Shown one piece after another: positions 8,807 to 18,602 of a stretch of 64,000 nt of DNA. Every line of letters starts with the position of its first letter. The first letter of the stretch is position 1. The position numbers and the translations under genes were made by a program. Source of the DNA: Nitrosomonas sp. Is79A3 (lineage in GTDB: Bacteria > Pseudomonadota > Gammaproteobacteria > Burkholderiales > Nitrosomonadaceae); contig NC_015731.1 of NCBI RefSeq assembly GCF_000219585.1, positions 2,480,001 to 2,544,000 on the forward strand. Reading direction: 5' to 3'. The notes under the pieces are model-generated. The model was given only the letters and a program-made list of their open reading frames with translations. It had not been told where the DNA came from and made no database searches.

Positions 8807-10195
8807 ATGCATATCCATATATTAGGAATTTGTGGCACATTTATGGGTGGAATAGCGGCCATTGCACGTGAATCCGGACATAAGGTGACGGGCTGCGATC
8901 AAGATGTTTATCCACCGATGAGTACACAGCTCGAGTCTCAAGGCATCGAATTAATTGCAGGTTATTCACCCGAACAAATCCAGCTTCAACCCGATATATA
9001 CGTAATTGGTAATGTTATTACCCGTGGCAATCCCTTGATGGAAGAGATACTCAACCGGAATCTGCCTTATATTTCGGGTCCGCAATGGTTATCAGAAAAT
9101 ATTCTGAGAAATCGCTGGGTACTTGCCGTTGCTGGCACGCACGGCAAAACAACAACCAGCTCTATGTTAGCTTGGATACTAGATTATGCTGGATTAAGCC
9201 CTGGATTCTTAATCGGCGGAATTCCTGAGAATTTTGGCATATCAGCAAGAATTGGCAATATTCCATTCCCTGTTCAGGACTCCAGTCCGGAACCTGCCGA
9301 TATCTCACCTTTCTTTGTCATCGAAGCGGATGAATACGACACAGCTTTCTTCGATAAACGTTCTAAATTTGTTCACTACCACCCCAGAACTGCAATTTTA
9401 AATAACCTTGAATTTGATCATGCTGACATATTCCCGGATCTTGTAGCTATTGAACGTCAATTCCATCATTTTGTTCGAATTATTCCTAATAACGGTTTAA
9501 TTGTTGCAAACGGAAATGATGTAAATTTAAAAAGTGTCCTGAAGCAGGGTTGCTGGACACCCATTGAAACATTTGGCACAGAAACCGGCTGGCATTCAAA
9601 ATCACAGACAAACGATGATACTGATATCTTTCTTGATGAAACCTACCAAGGCCGCCTGCACTGGGATTTGTTAGGTGAACATAATCGCATGAATGCATTA
9701 GCTGCCCTGATTGCCGCCCGGCATGCCGGAATCCCCATCAAGACGGGAATTGCGGCATTAACGCAGTTTAAGAATGTTAAACGCCGCATGGAGAAGCGCG
9801 GCACCGTCAACGGCATTACTGTTTATGATGATTTTGCACACCACCCTACCGCTATCCAAACAACATTAAATGGCTTACGCACACATGCCGGCAAGCAGAG
9901 AATTTTTGCAATATTGGAGCCGCGTTCAAATACGATGAAAATGGGTATATGGAAAGATAGCCTTGCAGATAGCTTACTGGAAGCTGATCAAGTTTATTGC
10001 TTTACCCGTGATTCGCAATGGGCCAAAGCTGCTATGGATCCATTAGGAGAAAAAGCGCATTGTTATGATGATTTGAATCAACTCGTACAAAATATTTCTG
10101 CAATCACGAAGCCTGGTGATCATATTTTAGTCATGAGCAATGGCGGGTTTGGTGGCATCCACGAAAAAATACTGTTAACCCTTCGCGATGATTGA
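8807..10195 (+). CDS. mpl: UDP-MurNAc:L-Ala-gamma-D-Glu-meso-DAP ligase (murein recycling)
   Basis: Mpl joins recycled murein tripeptide to UDP-N-acetylmuramate in the cytoplasm. The 462-residue protein has the Mur-ligase layout: an N-terminal UDP-binding Rossmann segment (HIHILGICGTFMGG), the ATP-binding P-loop AGTHGKTTT near residue 110, the motif EADEYDTAFFDKRSKF typical of Mpl, the YDDFAHHPTA motif of the C-terminal domain, and EPRSNTMK. The length is usual for the family. It begins at an ATG after an AT-rich leader and converges on apt. Confidence 0.95.
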   Translation: MHIHILGICGTFMGGIAAIARESGHKVTGCDQDVYPPMSTQLESQGIELIAGYSPEQIQLQPDIYVIGNVITRGNPLMEEILNRNLPYISGPQWLSENILRNRWVLAVAGTHGKTTTSSMLAWILDYAGLSPGFLIGGIPENFGISARIGNIPFPVQDSSPEPADISPFFVIEADEYDTAFFDKRSKFVHYHPRTAILNNLEFDHADIFPDLVAIERQFHHFVRIIPNNGLIVANGNDVNLKSVLKQGCWTPIETFGTETGWHSKSQTNDDTDIFLDETYQGRLHWDLLGEHNRMNALAALIAARHAGIPIKTGIAALTQFKNVKRRMEKRGTVNGITVYDDFAHHPTAIQTTLNGLRTHAGKQRIFAILEPRSNTMKMGIWKDSLADSLLEADQVYCFTRDSQWAKAAMDPLGEKAHCYDDLNQLVQNISAITKPGDHILVMSNGGFGGIHEKILLTLRDD

Positions 10196-10230
10196 TTTAA
10201 AAAACCAGATGAAATAGTTTCTCCGTAACA

Positions 10231-10758
10231 CTAGCCGCCTTCAAACTCACATAACGTGAATACTTTACATCCTAAACTTTCCAAACGAAGCCGGCCGCCC
10301 ACATCCGGCAAATCAATCACAAAGCAGCATTCCACGACCACCCCGCCCATGTCCTGTATCAGGCCCACAGCAGCTTCGGCAGTCCCACCCGTTGCAACCA
10401 GATCATCAATGAGGAGTATCCGTTCTCCGGGCTGAATAGCATCGACATGAATTTCAATACGATCGCTACCGTATTCCAGTTGATAATCTCTCCCTATTGT
10501 CTCTGCCGGTAGTTTATTCTGCTTACGGATAGGCACAAAACCCTTATGTAACTGATACGCCACAGGCGCACCAATAATAAAGCCACGCGACTCAATCCCT
10601 ACGACTTTGTCAATCTCCGCATTATTGTATCGGTTTGAAATTTCCTGAATGGTTGTACGCAGCCCAACAGGATCTTTCAGTAGAGTCGTAATGTCACGAA
10701 ACATGATCCCATCATGTGGATAATGCGGAATAGTGCGAATATGTGATTTAATTGACAT
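10231..10758 (-). CDS. apt: Adenine phosphoribosyltransferase
   Basis: Apt converts adenine and PRPP to AMP (purine salvage, cytoplasm). The 175-residue protein starts IKSHIRTIPHYPHDGIMFRDITTLL, the adenine-site segment of Apt, and carries VGIESRGFIIGAPVA and the PRPP loop LLIDDLVATGGTAEA near residue 125. Length and motifs are complete. It converges on mpl with 35 bases between the stops. Confidence 0.95.
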   Translation of the reverse strand: MSIKSHIRTIPHYPHDGIMFRDITTLLKDPVGLRTTIQEISNRYNNAEIDKVVGIESRGFIIGAPVAYQLHKGFVPIRKQNKLPAETIGRDYQLEYGSDRIEIHVDAIQPGERILLIDDLVATGGTAEAAVGLIQDMGGVVVECCFVIDLPDVGGRLRLESLGCKVFTLCEFEGG

Positions 10759-10818
10759 AGAATTGTGCTGATCAACAATGAATAGAGAATATTAAGTGCG
10801 TATTTATATTGCATAAAT

Positions 10819-10852
10819 AAAAAAGCCTCAACCGATGGGTTGAGGCTTTTTT
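10819..10852 (-). terminator. Rho-independent terminator of nirK
   Basis: A perfect 9-bp stem, GCCTCAACC (10825-10833) with GGTTGAGGC (10838-10846), closes a 4-base GATG loop, with A and T runs on the two sides, so it can work in both directions. It lies about 35 bases past the nirK stop and upstream of the apt start. Confidence 0.9.
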
Positions 10853-10884
10853 ATTACTACTTCAACGTTGCACTAAATCAAATC

Positions 10885-11982
10885 TTAGTGATCCATTGCA
10901 GCTTTTGCATCAAAGCTCTTTGGTGCTTTAACTTGGGTCATGAGATCATCGTCCCATTTTCCTTCAACATTCATATGCGCAGCAGCACCCAACAATACAG
11001 CTTCAATCAGGTTATGACTGAGGTATACATAGAGTCCTGGCTGTTTAAATTCATACGCTGCAGCAACTGCTGAACCGGCTGGAACAAACCAAGTTTCTTG
11101 GCTGGTCAGAGGAATGTCGCTGAATGAACCACCTACCCAGTACAGATCACCATGACCACCGATCAAGTGCGGATAGGATGGACGGTTAGCTTGTGAGTGA
11201 ATAAACAACACCTTCTCGCCTACTTTGGCTTTTAATGCGTTATCACCTGTCAGCGCGCCAACAGCGCCATTGAATACTACGTGTGTTGGAATGAGCCCTG
11301 TTGCCACTTTCAGCATATCGGCCATGCCTTCAGCTGGTGAACCGTAGGTTTTGAAATTGCCTTTGTCATCTTTTGGCAGATAGAAATCTTGTTCGCCGAT
11401 GTAATATGCACGGTCATAGGTGTATGGTTTGCCCTTTGCGTCTTTCAAGCCACCTTTTGGCAATACCATAACTGCGCCACTCATACCAGAAATGACGTGG
11501 AAAGGAATCATTGTTCCACCTGGTGCGCAATGATAAACGAATACGCCTGGTTTAATTGCTTTCCAGCGCAATACGACTTCTTCACCAGGTTGTACTAAGG
11601 TTAAACCAGCGCCACCCAATGCACCCGTTGATGCGTGGAAATCCACGTTATGTGCTAACGTGCTGGTTTTTGGGTTAACTAATGTCAATTCAACATAGTC
11701 GCCTTCATTCACTACGATAAGCGGACCAGGAATACTACCATTGAAAGTTAGACCCCATACTTTTGCACCAGGGGCAACTTCTACCAATTTTTCTTGAGTT
11801 TCCATGCGTACTTCAACAATCTTAGGCCCTTTGCTAACCTGTTCGTGTACAGGTACATTTGGCGGAGCCACCAATTCTTGTTTTACACGCGGTAATTTAG
11901 AAATGTCTTGTGCTACTGCTACTTGTGTAGCAGCCAAACAAAGCAATCCTAACCCTACTACTGCCTGAACAGCTTTAATCAT
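10885..11982 (-). CDS. nirK: Copper-containing nitrite reductase (NO-forming)
   Basis: NirK reduces nitrite to nitric oxide in the periplasm. I place the start at 11982 because GGAGGGAG precedes that ATG and residues 1-25 form a signal peptide (cleavage after VAVAQ or close by); the frame is open to 12090. Copper ligands are visible: His111 and His116 (HNVDFH), His151 and Cys152 (YHCAPGG), His162 and Met167 (FHVISGM), plus the late SYPHLIGGH and LSHNLIEA segments. Asp114 is the catalytic Asp. It is the AniA-like two-cupredoxin form, 365 residues. It stands alone here, with its own promoter and terminator, and not in an ncgABC-nirK operon like that of N. europaea. Confidence 0.93.
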   Translation of the reverse strand: MIKAVQAVVGLGLLCLAATQVAVAQDISKLPRVKQELVAPPNVPVHEQVSKGPKIVEVRMETQEKLVEVAPGAKVWGLTFNGSIPGPLIVVNEGDYVELTLVNPKTSTLAHNVDFHASTGALGGAGLTLVQPGEEVVLRWKAIKPGVFVYHCAPGGTMIPFHVISGMSGAVMVLPKGGLKDAKGKPYTYDRAYYIGEQDFYLPKDDKGNFKTYGSPAEGMADMLKVATGLIPTHVVFNGAVGALTGDNALKAKVGEKVLFIHSQANRPSYPHLIGGHGDLYWVGGSFSDIPLTSQETWFVPAGSAVAAAYEFKQPGLYVYLSHNLIEAVLLGAAAHMNVEGKWDDDLMTQVKAPKSFDAKAAMDH

Positions 11983-12104
11983 ATCTCCCTCCATAAAAGA
12001 TGAATTTTGCGCTTCTTTTTTATGCGCCTTTCTAATTTGCTGTGTAACCATTAAGACTACATCAACACCTGCCCTTTTTCTAAAGAGCAAAGGGCGGAAC
12101 CGGG

Positions 12105-12133
12105 ACTATACACTTTCTACGCTACGCTGTCCA
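12105..12133 (-). promoter_or_regulatory. Sigma-70 type promoter of nirK
   Basis: On the minus strand the -35 box TGGACA (12133-12128) and -10 box TATAGT (12110-12105) are 17 bases apart. Transcription would start near 12098, giving a leader of about 115 bases. An AAGATGAATTT sequence in the leader (about 11997-12007) resembles one half of an NsrR operator, but no second half is clear. Confidence 0.6.
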
Positions 12134-12229
12134 TTTTTCATGCAGTAAATTACTGAAATCTTTTTAGAATTAGTCACAATAAAAATAGGGATTTATACTT
12201 TAAATTGATAGATAATTATGCATGTACAT

Positions 12230-14212
12230 TTAACCTTGCATCAATTTAATTTCAGCGGCGGCTAAATTTGCTTGGGTGCCTCTCAGCACTACAACATCAC
12301 CTATCTCCAAGCGCGTTTCCCCGGTAGGCAATAGTCCACGAATATTACGCCGCCTTACTGCTGTCACTTCAACAGCCAAGCTTGCCAGATCAATATCTCC
12401 CAAAGTCCTATTGATAGCAGCTGCACCCGGGATAATGGTAATCGTCAGTAAACGCGGAAGTATATTTTCATTACCATCTTCCCCCTCATCAGTTACGCCA
12501 TAATAGAAACCGCGCAATAGGCTATATCGCTGCTCACGAATTTCTCGTATGCGCCGCAAAATACGGCCTGTTGATATGTCAACAAACATCATTGCATGAG
12601 ATGCCAGCATTAAGCTTCCTTCCATAATCTCTGCAACCACTTCTGTTGCTCCAGCTTCTTTCAGCAAATCAATATCTGAATCATCACGTGTCCGGACAAC
12701 CACAGACAATTCTGGCCGTAATTCCTGAACATGTCTTAAAATTTTTAAAGCGGAAACAGTATCGGCATAGCTAATAACCAAAACTTTTGCACGCATAAGA
12801 CCAGCGGCAATTAATACTTCGCGCCGCGCTGCATCGCCATAAACAACCGATTCTCCTGCGCTGGCCGCTTCATGTATGCGTTGCGGATCAAGATCCAAAG
12901 CAATAAATGGTATAGATTCCTGCTCTAAAATACGCGACATACTCTGACCGCTTCGTCCGTAACCGCATATAATGACATGGTTTTGTGCTACCATAGTCTG
13001 TACTGCAATGGAGGTTATCTGCATTGCTTGATACATCCACTCTGAACCGTAAAAACGCTGAATCACCGGCTCGCTATATTCAATCATGAAAGGCGCGATA
13101 AACATGGATAAAACCATTGCCGCAAGAACGGGTTGAAGCACTGAACTTTCGATCAATCCCATTGCGCCTGCTTGTGCAAGCAAAACAAATCCAAACTCCC
13201 CTGCCTGCGCCAAATTCATCCCTGTTCTTACTGCTACACTGGAATCTGTGCCAAACCAGCGTGACAATCCGGCAATCACAACCGTTTTCAATAAAATGAG
13301 CGCCGTCAGAATCACAAACACCCAAAGGAAATTTTCTATCACTACTTGCATATCTAATAGCATACCGATAGTAATAAAAAACAAACCCAACAGAATATCC
13401 CGGAAAGGCTTAATATCGTCTTCAACCTGATAACGATACTCCGTTTCAGAAATGAGCATGCCCGCAAGAAATGCCCCTAAAGCCAATGAAAGTCCTGCCA
13501 ATTCGGTTAACCATGCAAGCCCCAATGTAATCAATAGTACATTGAGAACAAACAGTTCCGAGGATTTCTGACGAGCAACTAAATGGAACCATGGGCGCAT
13601 TAGCTTATGCCCCAGAAACAAGATGAATGTCAGCACAGTGATTATCTTCAATATGGCTATAGCGAGCATCAAACTAAAATCATTTGTATCGCTATCGACC
13701 TCAGTTGCCAAGGCAGGAATAATTATCAGCAAGGGGATAACTGCCAGATCCTGAAAAAGTAATATGCCGATCACCTGCCTGCCATGTATAGAATTAAGCT
13801 CTGCCCGCTCTGCCAGCATTTTGATCACAATGGCGGTAGAGGACATTGCTAAAGCACCTCCTAATACAAGCCCGATACGCCAATCCAATCCAAGCATCCA
13901 TACGATCGCCATCACCAAAACAATGCTGACTATGACCTGCGCTGTACCAAATCCAAAAACAATGCGTTTCATGGTCAACAATTTTGGCAGGCTGAATTCC
14001 AGACCGATGCTGAACATCAGAAATACCACTCCGAATTCTGCCAAATGACGGGTTTCATCGGTTTCAGGGATCCAACCCAAAGCATGCGGTCCAATAATGA
14101 CACCCGCCAGCAAATAACCCAACATGGGCGGCAAACGCAGCATACGAAAAACAACCACGGCCAAAACTGCGATGGCTAACAAGATGAGTACGGGCTGCAG
14201 AGGGTTAAGCAT
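12230..14212 (-). CDS. KefB/YbaL-type monovalent cation:proton antiporter (CPA2) with TrkA domains
   Basis: The first 385 or so residues form a polytopic Na/H-exchanger domain with 12 or so membrane segments; GYLLAGVIIGPHALGW and LGGALAMSSTAIVIKML are typical of CPA2 antiporters. After residue 410 comes a TrkA-N (RCK) NAD-binding domain, HVIICGYGRSGQSMSR, and at the C-terminus a TrkA-C domain (about 575-658). This layout belongs to K+ efflux or K+/H+ antiport systems (KefB, KefC, YbaL, RosB). I do not assign a specific member. A glutathione synthesis pair lies next door, divergently, and Kef systems are glutathione-gated; the link is suggestive only. Confidence 0.88.
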   Translation of the reverse strand: MLNPLQPVLILLAIAVLAVVVFRMLRLPPMLGYLLAGVIIGPHALGWIPETDETRHLAEFGVVFLMFSIGLEFSLPKLLTMKRIVFGFGTAQVIVSIVLVMAIVWMLGLDWRIGLVLGGALAMSSTAIVIKMLAERAELNSIHGRQVIGILLFQDLAVIPLLIIIPALATEVDSDTNDFSLMLAIAILKIITVLTFILFLGHKLMRPWFHLVARQKSSELFVLNVLLITLGLAWLTELAGLSLALGAFLAGMLISETEYRYQVEDDIKPFRDILLGLFFITIGMLLDMQVVIENFLWVFVILTALILLKTVVIAGLSRWFGTDSSVAVRTGMNLAQAGEFGFVLLAQAGAMGLIESSVLQPVLAAMVLSMFIAPFMIEYSEPVIQRFYGSEWMYQAMQITSIAVQTMVAQNHVIICGYGRSGQSMSRILEQESIPFIALDLDPQRIHEAASAGESVVYGDAARREVLIAAGLMRAKVLVISYADTVSALKILRHVQELRPELSVVVRTRDDSDIDLLKEAGATEVVAEIMEGSLMLASHAMMFVDISTGRILRRIREIREQRYSLLRGFYYGVTDEGEDGNENILPRLLTITIIPGAAAINRTLGDIDLASLAVEVTAVRRRNIRGLLPTGETRLEIGDVVVLRGTQANLAAAEIKLMQG

Positions 14213-14294
14213 AAATCGTGTATAGCCTATTTTGAATATAGAAAACCGTAAGATACTTCAGGAACGGGCCCGCCACAATCTACTCAACACATAA

Positions 14295-14303
14295 TGCTAT
14301 AAT
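14295..14303 (+). promoter_or_regulatory. Extended -10 promoter of gshA
   Basis: TGCTATAAT provides a consensus -10 hexamer with the extended TGn, 27 bases before the gshA ATG. No good -35 box is visible, as is common for extended -10 promoters. Confidence 0.5.
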
Positions 14304-14330
14304 GGCTCTGGATTAATACTTCATACAGAA

Positions 14331-15629
14331 ATGCCAATACCACATCTCTCTACCGCCCTGCGTGGCCCTATCCTTGATCTTGAGAATCGTATTATTAGTG
14401 CTATGCCAACCATTGAACATTGGTTAAGAAACAAATGGCGTGAGCATAAGGTACCTTTTTATTGTTCGGTCGACTTACGCAACAGCGGTTTTAAATTGGC
14501 GCCGGTTGATACGAATTTGTTTCCGGGTGGTTTTAATAACCTTAACCCGGAATTCATTCCGCTCTGTGTACAAGCGATGATGAGTGCCATCGAAAAGATA
14601 TGCCCGGATGCACATAGCATACTTTTGATACCAGAAAATCACACGCGCAACACTTTTTACTTGCAAAATATCGCAACCTTGCAAGGTATTATGCAGCATG
14701 CCGGATTAAATGTGCGTATAGGCACTTTATTACCTGAAGTTACGGCCGCCACCCAAATTGACCTTCCAGACGGACAAACCATAACCCTTGAACCCATCAT
14801 ACGCAAAAACAATCAACTAGGCGTCAGCAACTTTGAACCTTGCGCTGTGCTTCTTAACAACGACCTGTCAACGGGTGTTCCGGAGATTCTCAAAAATCTG
14901 AATCAAATTGTTATTCCACCTTTACACGCAGGCTGGGCAACACGACGAAAATCCAATCACTTCGCCGCCTATGATCGAGTCGCGCAAGAATTTGCTGATT
15001 TGATCGGGATCGACCCTTGGTTGATCAATCCCCGTTTTACATCGTGCGGTGAAATTAACTTTCGTGAAAAACAAGGAGAGGATTGCGTAGCGAGTGCCGT
15101 CGATCGAATCTTATCGATCATCAAGCGAAAATATCAACAATATGATGTCAAGGAAGATCCCTTCGTCATCGTCAAAGCCGACTCGGGTACTTATGGTATG
15201 GGGATTATGACGGTTAAAGACGGATCAGACATCTATAAGCTGAATCGCAAACAGCGCAACAAGATGGCTGTGGTTAAAGAAGGCTTACAAGTCTCAAATG
15301 TCTTGGTTCAGGAAGGTGTTTATACATTTGAAAATATTAACCAGGCGGTTGCGGAACCCGTCATTTACATGATCGATCGCTATGTCGTCGGCGGATTTTA
15401 CCGGGTACATACCGGACGCGGTGTCGATGAAAACCTGAATGCACCCGGCATGTATTTTGTTCCTTTGGCATTTGAAACCACTTGCCTAGTTCCTAAAAGT
15501 GCAACGCAGCCCAATTCCATTCCAAATCGTTTCTATGCATACGACGTTGTGGCGCGCCTGGCCTTGCTGGCCGCCGCATTAGAATTAGAACAAGAGCATC
15601 CTGAGATGACCGCGGCGCTTCCTGCTTAA
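14331..15629 (+). CDS. gshA: Glutamate-cysteine ligase, proteobacterial ferrooxidans type
   Basis: This enzyme catalyses the first step of glutathione synthesis, joining glutamate and cysteine with ATP. The 432-residue protein resembles the GshA form found in Acidithiobacillus and many betaproteobacteria, distinct from the E. coli form. Typical stretches are VDLRNSGFKLAPVDTNLFPGG near residue 45, KADSGTYGMGIMTVKD near 280 and the ATP-grasp-like end NRFYAYDVVARLALLAA. It is followed after 7 bases by gshB, so the two steps are co-transcribed. Confidence 0.92.
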   Translation: MPIPHLSTALRGPILDLENRIISAMPTIEHWLRNKWREHKVPFYCSVDLRNSGFKLAPVDTNLFPGGFNNLNPEFIPLCVQAMMSAIEKICPDAHSILLIPENHTRNTFYLQNIATLQGIMQHAGLNVRIGTLLPEVTAATQIDLPDGQTITLEPIIRKNNQLGVSNFEPCAVLLNNDLSTGVPEILKNLNQIVIPPLHAGWATRRKSNHFAAYDRVAQEFADLIGIDPWLINPRFTSCGEINFREKQGEDCVASAVDRILSIIKRKYQQYDVKEDPFVIVKADSGTYGMGIMTVKDGSDIYKLNRKQRNKMAVVKEGLQVSNVLVQEGVYTFENINQAVAEPVIYMIDRYVVGGFYRVHTGRGVDENLNAPGMYFVPLAFETTCLVPKSATQPNSIPNRFYAYDVVARLALLAAALELEQEHPEMTAALPA

Positions 15630-15636
15630 AATCAAA

Positions 15637-16584
15637 ATGAAACTCGCCTTTGTAATTGATCAGTTGGATTCCATCAAAACCAGCAAAGATTCAAGTTTCG
15701 CAATGATCTGTGAAGCGGTTAGCAGAAACCATCAGATTCATGTGCTTTATCAGCATGATATTGCACTGAACCAGAATATTGTTACAGGCTTCTCCCGCGT
15801 ACTGACCTTAACGAATGATCTTCAGGATAAGCATTGGTTTAAAACCAGTGACCTTTCCGCAACGCCGCTCTATGAATTTGATGCCATAGTAATGCGCAAG
15901 GATCCGCCGTTTGATCTGGAATATGTTTACAGCACGTATCTACTGGAATTGGCTGAAACTCAAGGTGCATTGGTAATCAACAGTCCCCGCGGTATTCGTG
16001 ATCACAATGAAAAGCTGGCGATTACCAGATTTCCACAATTTATCGCACCTACCCTGGTAACCAGCCAGCCTCATTTAATCAGAGAATTTCTCGGTAGCCA
16101 TCAAGACATTATTTTAAAGCCACTCGATGGCATGGGCGGTGCCAGTGTATTTCGTGTGCACAGTGCAGACCACAATATCAATGTTATTCTCGAAACACTG
16201 ACCCACTATGGAACACGAACAATCATGGCGCAACGTTATATTCCTGAAATTGCTCAGGGAGACAAACGTATACTCCTCATTGCGGGAAAAGCTGTGCCCT
16301 ATGCGCTGGCGCGCATTCCGAAACCCGGTGAAACACGTGGCAATCTGGCCGCTGGCGGAACAGGAAAAATACAACCATTATCAGCGCGCGACAAGGAAAT
16401 AGCAGAATTCCTCGGACCTGAATTAGTCAAACACGGTTTAATGCTGGTAGGTCTGGATGTCATTGGCGATTATCTAACGGAAATTAACGTCACCAGCCCG
16501 ACAGGCATGCAAGAAATAACAAAACAAACAGGATTTAATGTCGCCGGAATGATGTTAGATGCAATAGAAAACAGAATCCAATAA
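15637..16584 (+). CDS. gshB: Glutathione synthetase
   Basis: GshB adds glycine to gamma-glutamylcysteine. The 315-residue ATP-grasp protein starts MKLAFVIDQLDSIK, and has the segments DAIVMRKDPPFDLEYVYSTYLLE, LKPLDGMGGASVF (glycine-rich ATP loop, near residue 165), QRYIPEI.GDKRILLI, RGNLAAGGTG and the metal-binding end EINVTSPTGMQEI. Length and motifs are complete. The gene follows gshA after 7 bases and converges on the ftsH-like gene. Confidence 0.96.
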   Translation: MKLAFVIDQLDSIKTSKDSSFAMICEAVSRNHQIHVLYQHDIALNQNIVTGFSRVLTLTNDLQDKHWFKTSDLSATPLYEFDAIVMRKDPPFDLEYVYSTYLLELAETQGALVINSPRGIRDHNEKLAITRFPQFIAPTLVTSQPHLIREFLGSHQDIILKPLDGMGGASVFRVHSADHNINVILETLTHYGTRTIMAQRYIPEIAQGDKRILLIAGKAVPYALARIPKPGETRGNLAAGGTGKIQPLSARDKEIAEFLGPELVKHGLMLVGLDVIGDYLTEINVTSPTGMQEITKQTGFNVAGMMLDAIENRIQ

Positions 16585-16632
16585 ACGACCACCGCCGCAT
16601 TGTGTCATTTAGTCTTTTTAGTATCGTTATCA

Positions 16633-18462
16633 TCACTGCGCCTTTGGTTGTTGCGCAATAATCGCCTGCTTTAGCTTGATTATTTCCGGCTGGTTGAGCG
16701 TTTCCGTTTTTATTAACTCTTCAGCAGTCTGATCAAGCAGAGCGCGATTGACCTGAAGTATATTGATTGCACGTTCCAAAGCCTGATCAACCAGCACGCG
16801 TACTGCAATATCGATCTTATTGGCAGTTTCTTCGCTGTAATTGCGATTCTGCGGCATCGGTATATTGGGTTGCAGGAATACGGATTGCTCCCGCTCATAA
16901 GCCACATTACCCAATGCGTCGCTCATGCCGTAACGCAGAACCATAGCGCGAGCAATATCCGTAGCACGTACCAGATCATCCGCCGCGCCGGTAGAAACCT
17001 CATGAAACACCACTTGTTCCGCCGCTCGTCCGCCCAGCAATACCGCCATTTTATTGAGCAATTCCACGCGCGTCATCAAAAATCGATCTTCGGTAGGGCG
17101 TTGTATGGTGTAACCCAATGCACCGACACCGCGTGGGATGATGGATACCTTGTGAATTTCATCGGTTCCGGGCAACGCCAGTGCAACCATCGTATGCCCC
17201 AGTTCATGAAATGCAACCACGCGCCGTTCTTCAGGATTCAACAGCCGGTTACGTTTCTCCAGACCGGCCACGATACGCTCGATGGCGTTATTGAAATCAT
17301 CCATCGTCACCGACGCGGCAGCACGCCGTGTGGCAAGCAAAGTGGCTTCATTGATGAGATTCGCCAAATCTGCGCCGGTAAAACCCGGCGTTAATGCGGC
17401 AATCTGTTCAATTTTGACATCCATATCCAGCTTCACTTTTTTCGCATGCACGGTCAGAATTTGCTCTCGACCTATCTTATCGGGGCGATCCACCAGCACT
17501 TGACGGTCAAACCGGCCGGCACGCAGCAATGCCGGATCAAGAATTTCCGGCCTGTTGGTTGCCGCCAGCAGCACAATACCGCTGCTGGAATCAAAACCAT
17601 CCAATTCTGCCAGCAATTGGTTCAACGTTTGTTCTTTCTCATCATGCCCACCGCCCAATCCATAAGCGCCGCGTGCGCGGCCTAACGCATCCAGTTCATC
17701 AATAAAAATAATCGCCGGCGCCATTTGACGCGCCTGCTCGAACAGATCACGCACCCTGGCTGCACCCACACCGACAAACATTTCAACAAATTCCGAACCG
17801 GAAATAGAGAAAAACGGCACACCCGCTTCGCCTGCCACAGCGCGCGCCAATAACGTTTTTCCGGTACCCGGCGGGCCTACCAGCAAAATACCTTTAGGCG
17901 CGCGCCCGCCCAAACGGCCATAATCTGCCGGATTTTTCAGGAAATTGATTATTTCCACCAATTCTTCTTTGGCTTCATCCACGCCCGCCACATCATCAAA
18001 GGTCACCTTGGTTTCCTTCTCCACAAACACTTTTGCATGGCTTTTACCAATCGACATCAATCCGCTACCCATACTACTGCCCATACGGCGAATGACAAAC
18101 AGCCAGATACCAATGAAAATCGCTGTCGGCACAATCCAGGAAAGCACATCGCGTAACCAGGTACTCTGCACAACACCGGTATAAACCACATTGTGTTTAT
18201 CCAATATCCCAGCCAGTTCAGGCTCCACTCGTGTGGTGACAAAATCCTTAAAACCATCCGCATGTTTTTCCTTCAGCGTGCCAAAGATCTGATGTTCAGT
18301 AATCGCAATCTCGGCCACCCGCCCTTCCTCCAGAAAATGCTGAAAGCGGCTATAGGGAATGGGTTCTACTTGCGTGTATTGCGAATACAGATTCTGTATA
18401 AGCAGCAAGCTCAATAACGCTACGATGACAAACCAGAAGTTAATATGTGTTTTTTTATCCAT
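16633..18462 (-). CDS. FtsH-family membrane AAA metalloprotease (paralogue)
   Basis: This is an ATP-dependent protease anchored in the inner membrane. I start at 18462, where AAAGG precedes ATG; the open frame runs 22 codons further. Of 609 residues, the first 130 contain two membrane segments around a periplasmic loop. The AAA domain has the P-loop GPPGTGKT, Walker [12 protein letters not shown] and the second region of homology [20 protein letters not shown]. The zinc site is HELGH (His419, His423) where most FtsH proteins have HEAGH. It lacks the company of rlmE/folP seen with the main ftsH, so it is likely a second copy. The C-terminus is short. Confidence 0.9.
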   Translation of the reverse strand: MDKKTHINFWFVIVALLSLLLIQNLYSQYTQVEPIPYSRFQHFLEEGRVAEIAITEHQIFGTLKEKHADGFKDFVTTRVEPELAGILDKHNVVYTGVVQSTWLRDVLSWIVPTAIFIGIWLFVIRRMGSSMGSGLMSIGKSHAKVFVEKETKVTFDDVAGVDEAKEELVEIINFLKNPADYGRLGGRAPKGILLVGPPGTGKTLLARAVAGEAGVPFFSISGSEFVEMFVGVGAARVRDLFEQARQMAPAIIFIDELDALGRARGAYGLGGGHDEKEQTLNQLLAELDGFDSSSGIVLLAATNRPEILDPALLRAGRFDRQVLVDRPDKIGREQILTVHAKKVKLDMDVKIEQIAALTPGFTGADLANLINEATLLATRRAAASVTMDDFNNAIERIVAGLEKRNRLLNPEERRVVAFHELGHTMVALALPGTDEIHKVSIIPRGVGALGYTIQRPTEDRFLMTRVELLNKMAVLLGGRAAEQVVFHEVSTGAADDLVRATDIARAMVLRYGMSDALGNVAYEREQSVFLQPNIPMPQNRNYSEETANKIDIAVRVLVDQALERAINILQVNRALLDQTAEELIKTETLNQPEIIKLKQAIIAQQPKAQ

Positions 18463-18602
18463 TGATTTGCCTTTCTTTATATGAATACATTTATGGGTAA
18501 TAAGTTGTGCCTTTAACACCAATATCAACTGACACTATAAGATACTTCAAAACAGCCTAATTTTCAGCACATTAAGCAGCGGCACACCGTGCATCTGTCA
18601 GA

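Noticed and set aside
11997-12007. AAGATGAATTT as an NsrR operator in the nirK leader
   Set aside because: Only one half of the palindrome is convincing; not called as a site.
16870-17394. 174-residue open frame opposite the FtsH-like gene
   Set aside because: It overlaps the AAA and protease domains antisense and has no motif of its own.
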